Notes under the pieces: generated by a model
The model's database searches: none
Told to the model about the DNA's origin: nothing
What the model saw: the letters and a program-made list of their open reading frames with translations, nothing else
Part shown: piece by piece, positions 1-12,400 of the stretch
How positions within the stretch are numbered: the first letter of the stretch is position 1
Layout: the number at the start of each line of letters is the position of its first letter
Program-made: the position numbers and the translations under genes
Assembly: GCA_911728455.2 (NCBI GenBank)
Contig: OU452219.1
Location: forward strand, 17,603,397-17,667,396
DNA from: Marthasterias glacialis
Taxonomy: Eukaryota > Echinodermata > Asteroidea > Forcipulatida > Asteriidae
Length of the DNA: 64,000 nucleotides
Reading direction: 5' to 3'

Positions 1-1369
1 TTCTCTCACCCCGTGGTCTTCATGGATCTATTATTTCTTATCGATGCTTTACATTTTTACACCAATCTTAAACTACAACGGTTGTGGAATTTGTGAAACA
101 CACAGAATATATGCCACGTATAAGTAACATTTATTTTCCTCTTAAAAAGCATCAAGGTGACTGGGAACTGCTGTGTATGAACTCACAGATGCTTAGTAAA
201 AGCATGTTTCTGCATTGTGTTTCTTTCTTTTTCTTTTATTCAAACTATTATCAAGTTTTTTTATCAATTCTTATTTTGTAATTTGCTAAATAAACATGCG
301 CATCAATGGTAACATGAATTAAAGATACAACATTGGCTTGTCAAGGAACATTTAGCAAAACTGTGATGAAAATAATTTAATCAAAGGATAATATACTTTT
401 GTCAGTGAAATATGTTATTGATGATCTATAAATGGAAATGCAAAACTCTAGAAATTGACCTGACACATTTCTTGCTGTAGATTCATCAGATACAAACAGA
501 AAATAAAATAAATAAATTAAATAAAGTAAATTGTCAAGATAGCCAATGCTGTATCTTCCATGTAGAAAAAGAAGCAGTTTGAAATCATACTTGAATCAAA
601 GGCAAAGCAAAGCAAAGTTTATCATCACAATCATAATTGTTGTTTTTGATGGCACAATTGGCTTCACGTCACGTGTGTACTGCATTCGCAAGCCAGCTGT
701 CAAAGACCATTTTAACAACATTAGTTGATCTAATTTTTCCTTTTAATTGCTGAGTTTAGATAGTGTTTGGAGCTTATTTCATACTTATTTACCAGAAGCA
801 GATATGCTTAGAGTCTGGGTGGAAGCTTTACTAACTTGCTCTTCTTTTCCAGCATTTTTTGCACTCACGATTTGGTTTTACTCGCTAAATGTAAAAGAGG
901 GAAAATTTCACTCTCTCACCCGAGTGGTGTCAGATTGACTTTTTTGAGAGTGAAACTCATTGTGCATCACTCTTTTCAAGTGAAATTGGAGGTAACTTCA
1001 CTCTGATTCAAGTTGAAAAAACCTGTGTTTCACTATAAAAAAGATTTGTATGTCATAAGAGTCTATGCAAGAGTGGTGGACAAAATAAGTGGGTTTTCAC
1101 TTATTTACATTTAGAGAGTATGCGTTTTGTTTGATATTTTCTGGCATCTTTGAGGCATTTTAAACCATTTTGAACTCTTACAATTGTTTGTTTATTTCAT
1201 TTTTGATATTTCTGCTTACTCCTGTTCTTTTTAGCATGTAGTTATGATGAGCTGTGTTATATTTGGACCTTTCACTGTATTTTGGGGGAGAGGTTTAAGA
1301 CTCAGTGAGGGGCAAGCATTAATAGGTCAATATTTATGATGGTCTTATTTATGTGCATCATTGCTGACA

Positions 1370-1625
1370 TTTGCAGGGATGAGATTTAGAAATTTCAGAC
1401 TTTTATCTGAATTCATTCTTTTTGTGTGTCTGTCAGATGGAAGAAGGAGCTGTAAGTTTCTGTAGATACAAATAGATCCTGCTGTTTGATCTACTTGTCT
1501 AGCACTGAGGATACTGTTCCCAAAAGCTCCTTGAAATCTAGAACTCCGGGGGTTAGCAAAAGGTGGAACTGCCATGATTTCAACATTCCTCCACAAATTT
1601 TGGATCCTCGTTTCAGACCTTTTTT
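1370..1625 (+). repeat. Dispersed repeat, copy 1 (partner at 49776-50030)
   Basis: About 250 bp, clearly similar to 49776-50030 in the same orientation. Shared blocks include TTCAGACTTT-ATCTGA, TTTTTGTGTGTCTG, GGTTA-CAAAAGGTGGAA and ATCCTCGTTTCAGACCTTTT. No coding potential seen; class unknown. Confidence 0.75.
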
Positions 1626-4600
1626 TACAGCAATGTCTCTCGCTCTCGATCGTTAAAACTTTTCAACACATTATAGACAACTCATACATATTCATGTACA
1701 ATAAGACATCAAGATAAATCAAACTGTTTGAAAAAGAATTGTCGATAGAGGCAGTAAAATTGAAAGAGAAATATCATTTCTTGCAACAACGGTGAATACA
1801 TTGTGAATCTTTAACCACAGAAATCACATCGAATATACAGCACGACACAATCACACTGGAACCACGTTAAGTAGGGAAACAGGCGAACGGAATCCTACAT
1901 TATGCACCAATCCAATTCAATCCAAAGCAAACCTTCAAACAGAGTTCCACATCAGTTGACGTCAATCTGACATGTTATCGGACGGTTTTCATTCCCACAG
2001 AAGTAAATCAGATTGCCTTGACTCTAAATTTGGATTTGCTATCCAAACAAATCACCCCGCTCTCCATGTGCCCTGTTTAGTCTAGTGTGTACTAGATCAA
2101 CTCGCACCAATACAGCCACGATAAAACAACAATGCGATGTACCTTAAGCAAATCAGCATACAAGTGATGTGAATTGGTGAGCAGTGGTTGGGTTCTGAAC
2201 TACCTTTTTATGCCATCTGATGGTAATTTGCAGTATTTCCTCATAACTTACGTATCAAACATTTATATTCATACGTTTTTGTTCAAACATTCCCTTCCTA
2301 AAATTGCTAAAGAATTATACAATGAAACATGCATTTTGAAGCTTTTTTGAAGCAGTTAGTTTGTAACAATCAAATGCTTTTGGTAATGTATTTGGGGTCA
2401 GTTTAATTTTAGTGCCTTATGTTAATTTTTTTTTAATATGTTAAAGGTGCAGTCAAGCCATGCTCCCCTTTAACAATTAAATAAAATATTGATGGCCTGC
2501 AATTTCATAAAACTGTTTACTGATAGCAAAAGCGTAGAATTATTTCATAAACGATCGAGAATTTTTTATGGCAAGTGCACGATCAAAATGGATTTGATTT
2601 TTTGCATCACTCATCTGCACACAAGAACCACCGGCAAGTTAGCGTGCCTTTTATCTGTTTTTCTTGACTGTAAGCAGAGATGATGACAATGATATTCTGC
2701 CAATAGACTGTGCAAGTCTCGCGCACATTTGAACTTCCGGGACCAGTGTGGTCCCAACCATATGGCATTGTACTTGGGCGAGATTTTGTTTCGTCAATTT
2801 CTTTAGTTTTAACATAAATTATGGCCATGAAAATTGTATGTGTTATTGGGAATAAAATATATGATAGTAACGCAAATTTAACAAAATAACGAAGAAAAAC
2901 CCTAAAATAAAAATTGACCTCAGTTTCCGGTTACTTGTAAACAAGAGTTTTGCCTACCTGACATAATGAAACTTATGCAACACTTGTTTCGGTCACATGA
3001 CGATAATCGCCAGACGCTAAGCCTTTTCATTGTAATCTTTGGTCGCTGAGGTGTCAGCATCCACTATAATCAACTGCTTTCATGTGACAACTTTACGCCC
3101 AAGTGACCATCACGCGTCCACGTATTAACCAGCCTTTAATGGTTGCACAAATTCAGGCGTGATTTACAAAAAGGGGTTTCTAAAAAGTTTCGATCCAATT
3201 TAAGCATCCTTCTCCAGGAGTTTTAATTTTGTTTCAGGAATAATTAACAAAATATTTGCATTTATAAAAACTGAAATTGCATTTATAAAAAAATTATGGG
3301 TATTTTTATCTTCAATTCCTTTTTTTTTTATAAATTCAATTTAAAAGGAAGGGTTGATGTCAGAAAAAAACATAGTCTCTGTTCGGATTGTTTTCTCTGG
3401 TTTTCTCGTTTTGGACACGCGCAAGACGTACACAGTCTACAACCGCTTCTTAAGCAGAAAACATCTGCTTACAGGCTTTATGAAATTGGCCCCTGGTCAC
3501 TTCCATGATAAAATCAGAAAGTCAGTGGGAATCCCTTCAGAAGCACCAGGGCAATTTGGGTCGTTGCCTCCGTGTAATTCCAGACAAGTCTATTTCCACA
3601 CTTTGTCTAATAACATTACCACATAATGTTGCGCTATGTTACACTGTGTTTACCCCTAGGGGGTATCAAACACACAAGCTTCTGAATGATCACACTCACA
3701 GCTGAATGTTTTACACGTGAACGCAAAGAGTAGTGACTGAGTTACACTGCACTGAGCTTCATACAGAAACCAATTTACAGAATTCTCATATGTAATGAGG
3801 ATTATCTGTACAATGCAATCAGGGAATTTAATGGAAGTTCCGGTTTTGGAGGCGGGAACTCCCAACCTTTTACTTGGTAGCAAAACACTGACCTCTTGTT
3901 GGTTATTTTGGGGCGGTGATAAAAATGACCCACCTTAGTCATGTAGGTTTTTTTAAAAAGACATCAGATGATTGTGTTTCAAAGTGACACATTCATATAA
4001 CCCATACAAAGGGATACACACATACATGTACATGTAGTCCATATGGCTGTTGCCAATGACACGCATCATATTACTCGCCATCGTGCCATGCATTATACAT
4101 GACCTACGCACACCATTACGCCAAACGGTCCGCCGGCACAAATATGTTATGCATGTCTTTGCTTAGATTAATTACAAACTCTCCTGGATGGTGCATCCAA
4201 GGTTCAAGTAGACCATTCCTCCAAGATCTACAATTCATCTACCCATGGAGCACCCGGCCTTTTTTTTTTTGGAATAATTCAAATAGGGTGTTAGTCCATG
4301 ACGAGGACAAAATCCAAGGTAACAGGCTTATGTTAGATTGCCAAAAAGAGCAACGATGATTGCAATTGGTTGGGGGGGGGGGGGGGTTGACAAACCTCTT
4401 AGAAAATGAAAAAGCCCTGTGTTTCAAAGATAAATCAAATTGCAAGTTCTTAATAGTTTTTCTAGAGTTCTCCAAAATTTACTCACAAACCGTTACTCCT
4501 TTTTTTTTTTCAATAGTCTAATGATCTTTTTAAGCTGACTTTTTGCCCAAAGCTTGTTCAGATATTCTATTTTGTTTTCTGGCTTAATTTTCAATCATAA

Positions 4601-5113
4601 ACCATCCCTCGGAAGTATTTTGTCAATAGTCAGCACTCCCTTTATCGAGAGCTTGGTTATTAGGCCTAATACCTTTATTGGTATTTTGGGATTACGTGTA
4701 CCTGCTCAAGTCAGGCCATTAAACCGTTAATATCAAACCGAACGACGCAGCGCTGAATAACAGAATAACATTCAAAATGACTTGCCCTCACTCCCATGTC
4801 AAGACTGTAACATATGGTCTGAATTTTTTTTTATTTTGCTGGCAGACATGAAGTGTTGGAGCAAAATTTATCATGGATAAATCAATCCTGTCAAAGATGG
4901 TATCATCTTTAAGTTTCAATTTTATTTGACTTAACTGATGATAGGGCATCTGAAGCACTCATGACAATATATATTTTTTGCCTGTGAAGATAACATCATC
5001 TTGGGTTATTCATGTACCACAAATTTTAGGGGGAAAATCCCCAAGGTATTAACTTCATGCTAAATGATGATGGCAGTATCTCCTCTACATATGATATTCT
5101 CTGAAGCACTGCA

Positions 5114-5253
5114 AATAGACCCTATGCGTATGACGTCACTAGGAGTATTTAGTACAGGAAAGGGCACCCTCGCGCTGAGGTCAAAACAGCTACAGCGCAT
5201 GTTCTATGCTGCATTTGACCTCAAAGATGGCAGCGAATGCATAAGGTCTATAG
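5114..5253. mobile_element. MITE-like inverted-repeat element
   Basis: The ends ATAGACCCTATGCG and CGAATGCATAAGGTCTAT are inverted relative to each other. An inner pair, GAGGTCAAA and TTTGACCTC, extends the foldback. About 140 bp, no ORF, so non-autonomous. Confidence 0.6.
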
Positions 5254-5813
5254 CTAGTGAAAAAACACAGTTTAAGGGGCGTATGTATTTAAGTACTGTT
5301 GGAAACATCAGATGTGTTATGAGTTACATAACCTTTATTATTGGAGCGCAAAATTTTGTTAATGGCCTCACGTTTCGACCCTAGCAGAGTCTTTCTCAAA
5401 GGCTAAAAGGCTGTTATTTGACCTACTTGACCTCAGAGCAGTCTTACCAGTAAGGAAACCTGAGCACTACTCAACGAATTCTTAACTCTAGTTCAGTAGA
5501 AGTCTTGATTCAAAGAGAGTAAGCTTTACCACTCAGAAGGAGTCAGTCAACATTGTCCCTCTCCCATCAATGTTCTGACGGGAGCTAGTACTGGGACAGG
5601 TTGCTAAAAAATCATTTTGACTGATGTAAATGTTGTACGAACCAAGGTTCAGTGATAGCGAGAATAAGTATTTCATAGTGTACCACAAACCAGGATCCAC
5701 TTTAATTTTTTGCCATGTAAAACAAAGGCCTCGGATTTTAAAATGTTGGCTTACATTCCTCACAACCCTTGCAGTGGCTTCCAAGGAAATTAACATTCTT
5801 ACACCAATAGCTT

Positions 5814-6029
5814 GGTTGCATATGACGTCGACAATGGAAAAAATCAGCCATCTTTAATGACAATGGCAGCTCATTTTCAAACTGGGGGTTAAATGTAAGT
5901 TCTGCACATTTCATAAAACCCTTTCATGATTGGTTGGTAAGCAACTCAAGCTGCGTTGAAATTTACAGAGCTTGACGCGGCTACAAGCCAAAATGGAAAC
6001 TGTCATCAAAGATGGCGTCTATTGCAACC
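5814..6029 (+). mobile_element. TIR element, family with second copy at 40948-41149
   Basis: The ends GGTTGCATATGACGTC and ATTGCAACC plus inner CCATCTTTAATGACA / TGTCATCAAAGATGG are inverted repeats. The reverse complement is present at 40948-41149, sharing GGCTTGTAGCCGCGTCAAGC and GCTTGAGTTGCTTACCAA. A dispersed non-autonomous element. Confidence 0.75.
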
Positions 6030-6321
6030 CATCTATTGGGGAGGCTGGATAGGTCAAGCTATTAACAACAACCTTGCTCTCCCTCCCACTGACATCTCAT
6101 AACCGCTGGGTGTTTTTCCAGATGTACATTTATGCATTTTCATCCCGATTTGAAACGGTTGTTAACCAGGAAACACTTTAATAAAAATCAACAAGTTTGT
6201 TATTTCAGGTAAGTGGTTACGACTGTTTGGGCTTCCTTTTTCGATGACAGCCTTTGTTTCAGAAAACAGCTTGATCATGAATCTCACTAGTCAGTCTGTC
6301 TGATTGATTTTTCCCTAACAG

Positions 6322-6439
6322 ATGGACGAGTATGTTTTACGGTGACCACAGTAAGACCAAACAGGACAAGTCATCTGTAAACGCAGACGGCCCTGCAGTA
6401 ACACCACAGACAGAGGAGTTACCACACAACAAAGCACCG
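6322..6439 (+). CDS. TMEM63: TMEM63 coding block 1 (post-TM0 cytosolic linker)
   Basis: The acceptor ...TTCCCTAACAG ends at 6321 and the donor CCG|GTAAAA is at 6440. The first base completes a codon from an upstream exon, then the reading is [18 protein letters not shown] and so on, ending HNKAP in phase 0. It joins exactly to the next block (TFFDWLPAM). In vertebrate TMEM63 this position is the variable linker between TM0 and TM1. It is the least conserved block, so it rests mainly on splice borders, phase and position. The in-frame ATG at 6332 is not proposed as the start, because TM0 is still missing. Confidence 0.82.
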
Positions 6440-9400
6440 GTAAAAATCCCCCTCCCGCACCCCCATTCAAATTCTCTGTCGTTCCTGACCCTAACTACCA
6501 AGGCTTTCTTCATAGGAGTTTTGATGACTACTCTGAAATCAAAAACATTTTTGTACTCTTGATAAGTTTGACATGACTTACTGAGATTGTTTGGCTTAAA
6601 GATATACAGGCTTGTCGGAAAAATATCCGTCGGGTATCTCTGGCAGTGAGAAATGCGACTTGTTTCATGTTGTATGTGTGTACATGAACATGTACATGAT
6701 CTTCCGTGCCACAAAAACGGCCGTCAGGTAATGACAACGAGCCTACGTCTTTAATCTATCAAAATCATACACAACCAAACTGATTTTCTTTAGTGTATTT
6801 AATTGAAGTAATAAAATAAGCCATTTGCGAGTCGGATTTGAATAATATCTGGTACAATGAAATGCTAAATAACAACTTGCCGCTTAAGACTATCTCAGAC
6901 TATCCGGTTCGTAAGTGTGACGTCACGGCAGCATAGGCCACGCCCCCTTTCACAAGAGTGGCTCCAACAAAAATCAGTTTGTACACGAAAGTGCATTGCC
7001 CAAATTTTCTTGAAAGAATTACAGGAGAAATCGCAAATCATAAGTACTCATATTCGCATATGTTATCCAAGTGATCTTGCCACTGGCTACTGATTCGACG
7101 ACAGAATTGCACCAAGTTTGTCAAAAACGCGAAATAAAGGTTTGCATCCCATTGGATTGCACGGTGAATTTTTCTGGTTTTTGAGCCAGAAGTAGCCAAA
7201 CGTGTGCGCGTGCCGTCAGTGCGCGCGCGTAAGACGCAGTCACTTACGAACCCAATAGAGACAAGTGATAAATGTTTTTAGGGGGCAAGCTTTTGTGTAG
7301 TAACCTCCAGATGAGCAAACCCTGGTACCTTTGTGCCGTACACATTCGTTAAAAATTGTGTACGGGTGTTCGCCGTCTCTTACATACGCAGAAGCTTGCC
7401 CCGAATCATGTGACACAGCAACTCTCTCTATAGTTTTAGGAATTCAAACTTAAATGCACCATACAGGATTGGTAAAGCTGATAGTGCAGTGTTCGTACTT
7501 TGTCTGATTCAATATCTACATGAAAAAACAAATTTGTGAAAATTTGGGCTCAATCCGTAGTCTGAGTCGGGAGAAAATAGTGAAAAACCGTGCACACTTT
7601 TCAGCATGTAAACACATTGTCCTTAAATTCTCGTTACAACCGTAATCATCTGTTGCGTTTTCTTTTTAGGTCTTTTAGATTCAGTTTTCTTGAATATGAC
7701 AGCATTTCAGAGGGAAATATTTCACAGAAAAATTGGTTCTAGTATGAACTTCATAAATAGTAAGCTCTCAGACTGAAACTAAATAACAATGTTTTTTATC
7801 CTTATCAATCACATACAATGTCTTTAAGCAGTAATGTTGTGACCATGGTGACTCAGCAAGTCATTGTATTAGAAATTAGTTGAATCTAACTCGCATAATG
7901 GCTTAATAACTAGCCACGCTGGATCAGAATGTTGACCTTTGTTCTACATGCACGAAAGGTAAACTGTATAGATTGAAGCTAAGATATCTCTCTGTTTCCC
8001 TGCAGACATTCTTTGATTGGCTGCCAGCAATGATTAAAATCAGGTAAGTTAATTGGCCTCAGCCAAACACTTGGCAGTTACGTGTAGTAATAAGTGTTTC
8101 AGGAATAAATGTTTGGCACTTGATCAGCGCATTTGAAACAGTCAGTTCTTCAATAATTTGGTTAATTGTTTTGTGCTTATTTAGTGTCATTATGATTAAA
8201 GTATGATACATTATTGATTTCTGGAAGAGAACACTCATTCCGATCCTGTTGTTTCCAAAGATGCATATCATAAATTAACCTGTGAAACAGCTTGTCAAAG
8301 AAGTTGTCAACAGCTTCGATAAGTTGGCACAATATTCATCGATAATCAAAAATTAGATTGTTAAAACTTGTTCTTGTTTTTTTATCTATTTTTTCGTGGT
8401 TGCTACCTCTACTGTTTAAAAATTAATTCAGTTCAAACTGGTTTGCTTGTCATTATGATTGAAGTTTGATACACAATTGATTTCTGGAGAGAGCATTCAT
8501 TCCAATCCTGTTGTTTCCAAAGATGCATATCATAAATTAACCTGTGAAACAGCTTGTCAAAGAAGCTGTCAACAGTTTTTAGAAATTGGCACAATGATCA
8601 TCGATAATCAAAAATGAGATCATTAAGACTTGTTCTTGTTTTTTTTTTTTACAATTTGCCAACAAGTTTTGAACATTTTTTTTTTAAGTCGGCACAAAAT
8701 TAATTGATAATCAAAGATGAGATCATTAAAAAGAGTTGTTAATTTTTTGTGGTGGCTGCCTGTACCCTTTAACATTGAGCAAGTGTGATCAAGGACCTTA
8801 GTTAACCATAGTTCAACTAACTCTGATCGAACTCACACTAGTCAACGATGGTTGGAATACATACCTCACTAACCAACCACTAGTTAACCATTGGTCCTCG
8901 ATCGAACTTGTCATCGATGGTTGAACTAGTTTAGTCGACTATTCGCGACCAGCCCATCGAGGTTGGTCGCATCGCTGGTTACCAATAGCCGTTTCATAAG
9001 CACAGTGCAGAGGGGACCAGTTATCAGAAAAGTGATACCGTTGATTTCACCGTTTTTCTCATGGTCACGCTGACGCGACATGACTGGAGTCGTTGGCACT
9101 TTAGCTTCAGTGCGCATGCACTACGTACGTCACTAACCAACCACTAGTTAACCATTGGTCCTTGATCGAACTTGCTCATTCATTCAGCTCACGCTGCTTT
9201 GAAAAACACCAGTCTACTTTTGAACATGAACCTCCCTTAATTTTCCCAATAGAATATTGCACTGAGAATAACTACTCTTATTGTTTACAGGGATGAGGAC
9301 ATTAGAATGAAGTCTGGCGTTGATGCAGTGCAATATCTCCAGTTTCAGCGATACCTAATTTTGCTCACCATCATTCTATGTGTGTTGTCCATTGGTGTCA

Positions 9401-12400
9401 TACTACCAGTCAACTTTAGTGGGAGTCAGGAACTGGGACCAGAGAATTTTGGTCGCACAACTGTCAGTAATATACCAACAAAGTGAGTAAATTACACAGA
9501 CTACATTATGTGTTGATGTGACTCATCATTACATCAGTTGTTAATACATAAGAGTCAGTGGGAAACTTTTGAAGATGCTAGAGGGTAGCAGACTTACCAG
9601 GTGTATCCATTATTCTAGAAAATGTGTACATGCTCATACGTAAACAATGACAATTTCCCTAGTAAGTCTGCTGCCACCTATCGTTTGAAAGTCTCCATTT
9701 AGAGGGGGGAGGGGATGCATTCACACCCCACTAATCCTACCTCAGTACCCTGTTTGCTGTCTCTTAATGACTGCACAGTCTTGTCATAGATCAGACATGT
9801 GTATCTATACGTGTATAGACACTTGTATCTTTTGACACGTGTATCCCCCATCCTCAATGCCTTCACTGTTCTCATGATCGTTCCACAGGAAACGATGGTT
9901 TAATTTTCACTATTGTCCTGTCCTCTGTCTTTGTAGATCAGATATGTCACGGGTGAACTCCATCCACTGCATCCTGGCCCCATGTCTTTTAATAAAAAAA
10001 TTAATTAAATTCATTTATAGTGTGCAAATGTTCAAATGTGCATCACATAAACTCAATTCCAAACATGCTCAGAGAGTGCACAAAATGCCGCCGAACCAGG
10101 AACACTGGGGGGGCGAGCCCGTTCTCTTTTACATGTTTTATGTGCATAACATAATGCCATCCAAAAGACGTGTGCTTGATGTTAGGGAGCCCTATCTTGT
10201 CCCAAGACAAGCCACCAGCCATGACAGTACATGGACTGGTCTCCCATCCAATTACTGACCATAGTCAATGGTGCTTAACTTTAAACGCAGTTCTAGCAAT
10301 AGCTCTTGCATTAAGCTGTCTTTCATTCTGGACACAAATGAAGGATTGGTCTCTCTAATCAACTATTGTCTTCTGGGACACAGCTTCATAGAGCTGCATA
10401 AGCACATGAAGTAGCTAAGCACAAAAACAATTTTCCTTGATACCAGATTAAGGCTACCAACCAAAACACCATGTATGTCACATGCAACGTCCTTGGCCGT
10501 CATCCTGCTTAGTTTTGCTCAGAAAATTGCTTAAGCAGCTGTATGACATTGGGCCCATGGCTTGATTTCACAAAGCACTAAGATTCATCGAGAGATGAGT
10601 TGTCACTATTACCATAGTAACTTGTATTGTGTCGTCACACTTTGCTTAGCGACTAAGGTTGATTTGCACTTCAGAAATCATGGAGGAAAGGTGAAATTGA
10701 GCCTAGGGCCCAATTTCATGGAGCTGCTTAAGCACGCAAAGTAGCTTAGCACAAACAAAATTATACTTACCAGAATAAGGTTACCAGCCAAAATAGCATG
10801 TCACATGTACAATCTGTGACTGATATCCTGGTTAATTTTGCTTAAAAGCAGAACATTTTTAAGCACTATTTTCTGCTTATGCAGCTCTATGAAATTGGGG
10901 CACTGGTCTCAGACTGTTTTGCCTCCTAATAACCCCCACCATGTCTTCTCAGTGCAAGTATAATGTTTATTGGGTCTAATCCACTGCTGTCTTTTGGTCT
11001 CTGTAGTTCAGACAAGCTGTGGGTACACACCATCTTCTGTATGCTGTTTTTCCTGATAACAGTCGGAATGATGAGGCATTTTTCAACGCATCTACCATAC
11101 AGGGAGGAGAACGATAATGTGAGTGAAAACTGAAGGTGTACACTCTTCTAAAATGTTTGCTTACTGTCCTACATTTTCCAATTTAAAGAATGCGTGCCGT
11201 ACTACCTTGTCCGTGTAACGGGAGACTTTTGAAACGTAAGCGGGCGCCCCAGTAAGCGATCCTTTTCTATTGGTCTCATAATAGAAAAGGACCGCTTACT
11301 GGGGTGCCTGCTAAACTCTCAAAAGTCTCCCATTAACTGATAAGCAATGAATGAGCTGAAATTTACTTGTTACTGTCCCCTTTATATATTTTTATTTATT
11401 TATTTTATTTAAAAAAAGAAGAGTTTTTTGTGTCACGTGTCATCCTTTATTTTGGCACGTATTTACTGCCGCGACATTGGACCATCGTATGTGGATAAAT
11501 ATAGGACAGTGAATATGGGTTTTTGATGCTCAATTCGCAGTGTCATTGCCAAGAAAACTGTCCTCGCCAGTTGGTCCAAACGGGGCAAGGTCGTGTCACG
11601 GCGGACAAGGCTGGTGGTTAGAAGGGGTTTTTTAAGAATTTTCAGAGTGTGGGGTGGACGAGGAACTGTGTCTAGGTGTCTATTTTGTGTTTATTGTGAA
11701 AAAAATCAAATGACAAGGATCTATGTGTGAGTTGTATAAAACAAATATTGATTGCATTTTGTGCGTGCACTGTTGCAGAATATAATCACTCAAAGAAACT
11801 GGCTTTTCCATTTCACTCATCTTGGTCTCAAATAGTCCAGATTTCACCTCGTGATTATATTCTGCCACAATGCACTAAATTGCATCTAATACTTATATAC
11901 TGAACACCACTCACGGTAAGCCATTGAACCCATCAGGTGAATTACGTTTCACATGAGATGGACATTGCTGGCCACTGCTGACGCGCAGAAGACCAGATCA
12001 CATCTGATGTAATATGTTGGAGACTTCCGTGTCCTAATAGAGGACGAAGACCTTTCAACTACATAGATGTGATTGGCAGCTTCCCAAACATATAGGGATA
12101 TAGACTCCTGGCATGACTTTGTGAATGGGATCTCGATTGCAACCGCTAGATGATGATGTTAATTATTGTTATTCCGCCTTAGAACTACGCTTTTAATCTT
12201 TTTCTTGATTATTTAGGTATCACAAACTCTCTTTGTTAGCGGTATACCACTAGAAAGGACAGATGCTTCCCTTATTAAACAACATTTCCAGTAAGTACAA
12301 GAGTTATCTTCTTAAACATTTCCCATTTTTGGTTGTCTTATGTTTATGCACTTGAATCTTTGTAGAATGCTTTAGAATAGATATAAATTTTTGCATCAGG

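Larger units (their letters stand above)
1..6321. other. Non-coding stretch upstream of first visible exon
   Basis: I find no exon encoding TM0 or a WDYGR-like segment with the phase required to join block 1, so this is probably intron (or 5' flank). It holds a dispersed repeat at 1370-1625, a TIR element at 5114-5253, a segment at about 5310-5410 that looks repetitive, and a TIR element at 5814-6029. The remainder is AT-rich with no feature I can name. Confidence 0.6.

Noticed and set aside
6332..6439. ATG at 6332 as the start codon of TMEM63
   Set aside because: It would delete TM0, and a phase-matched acceptor precedes it; the reading continues upstream of the ATG.
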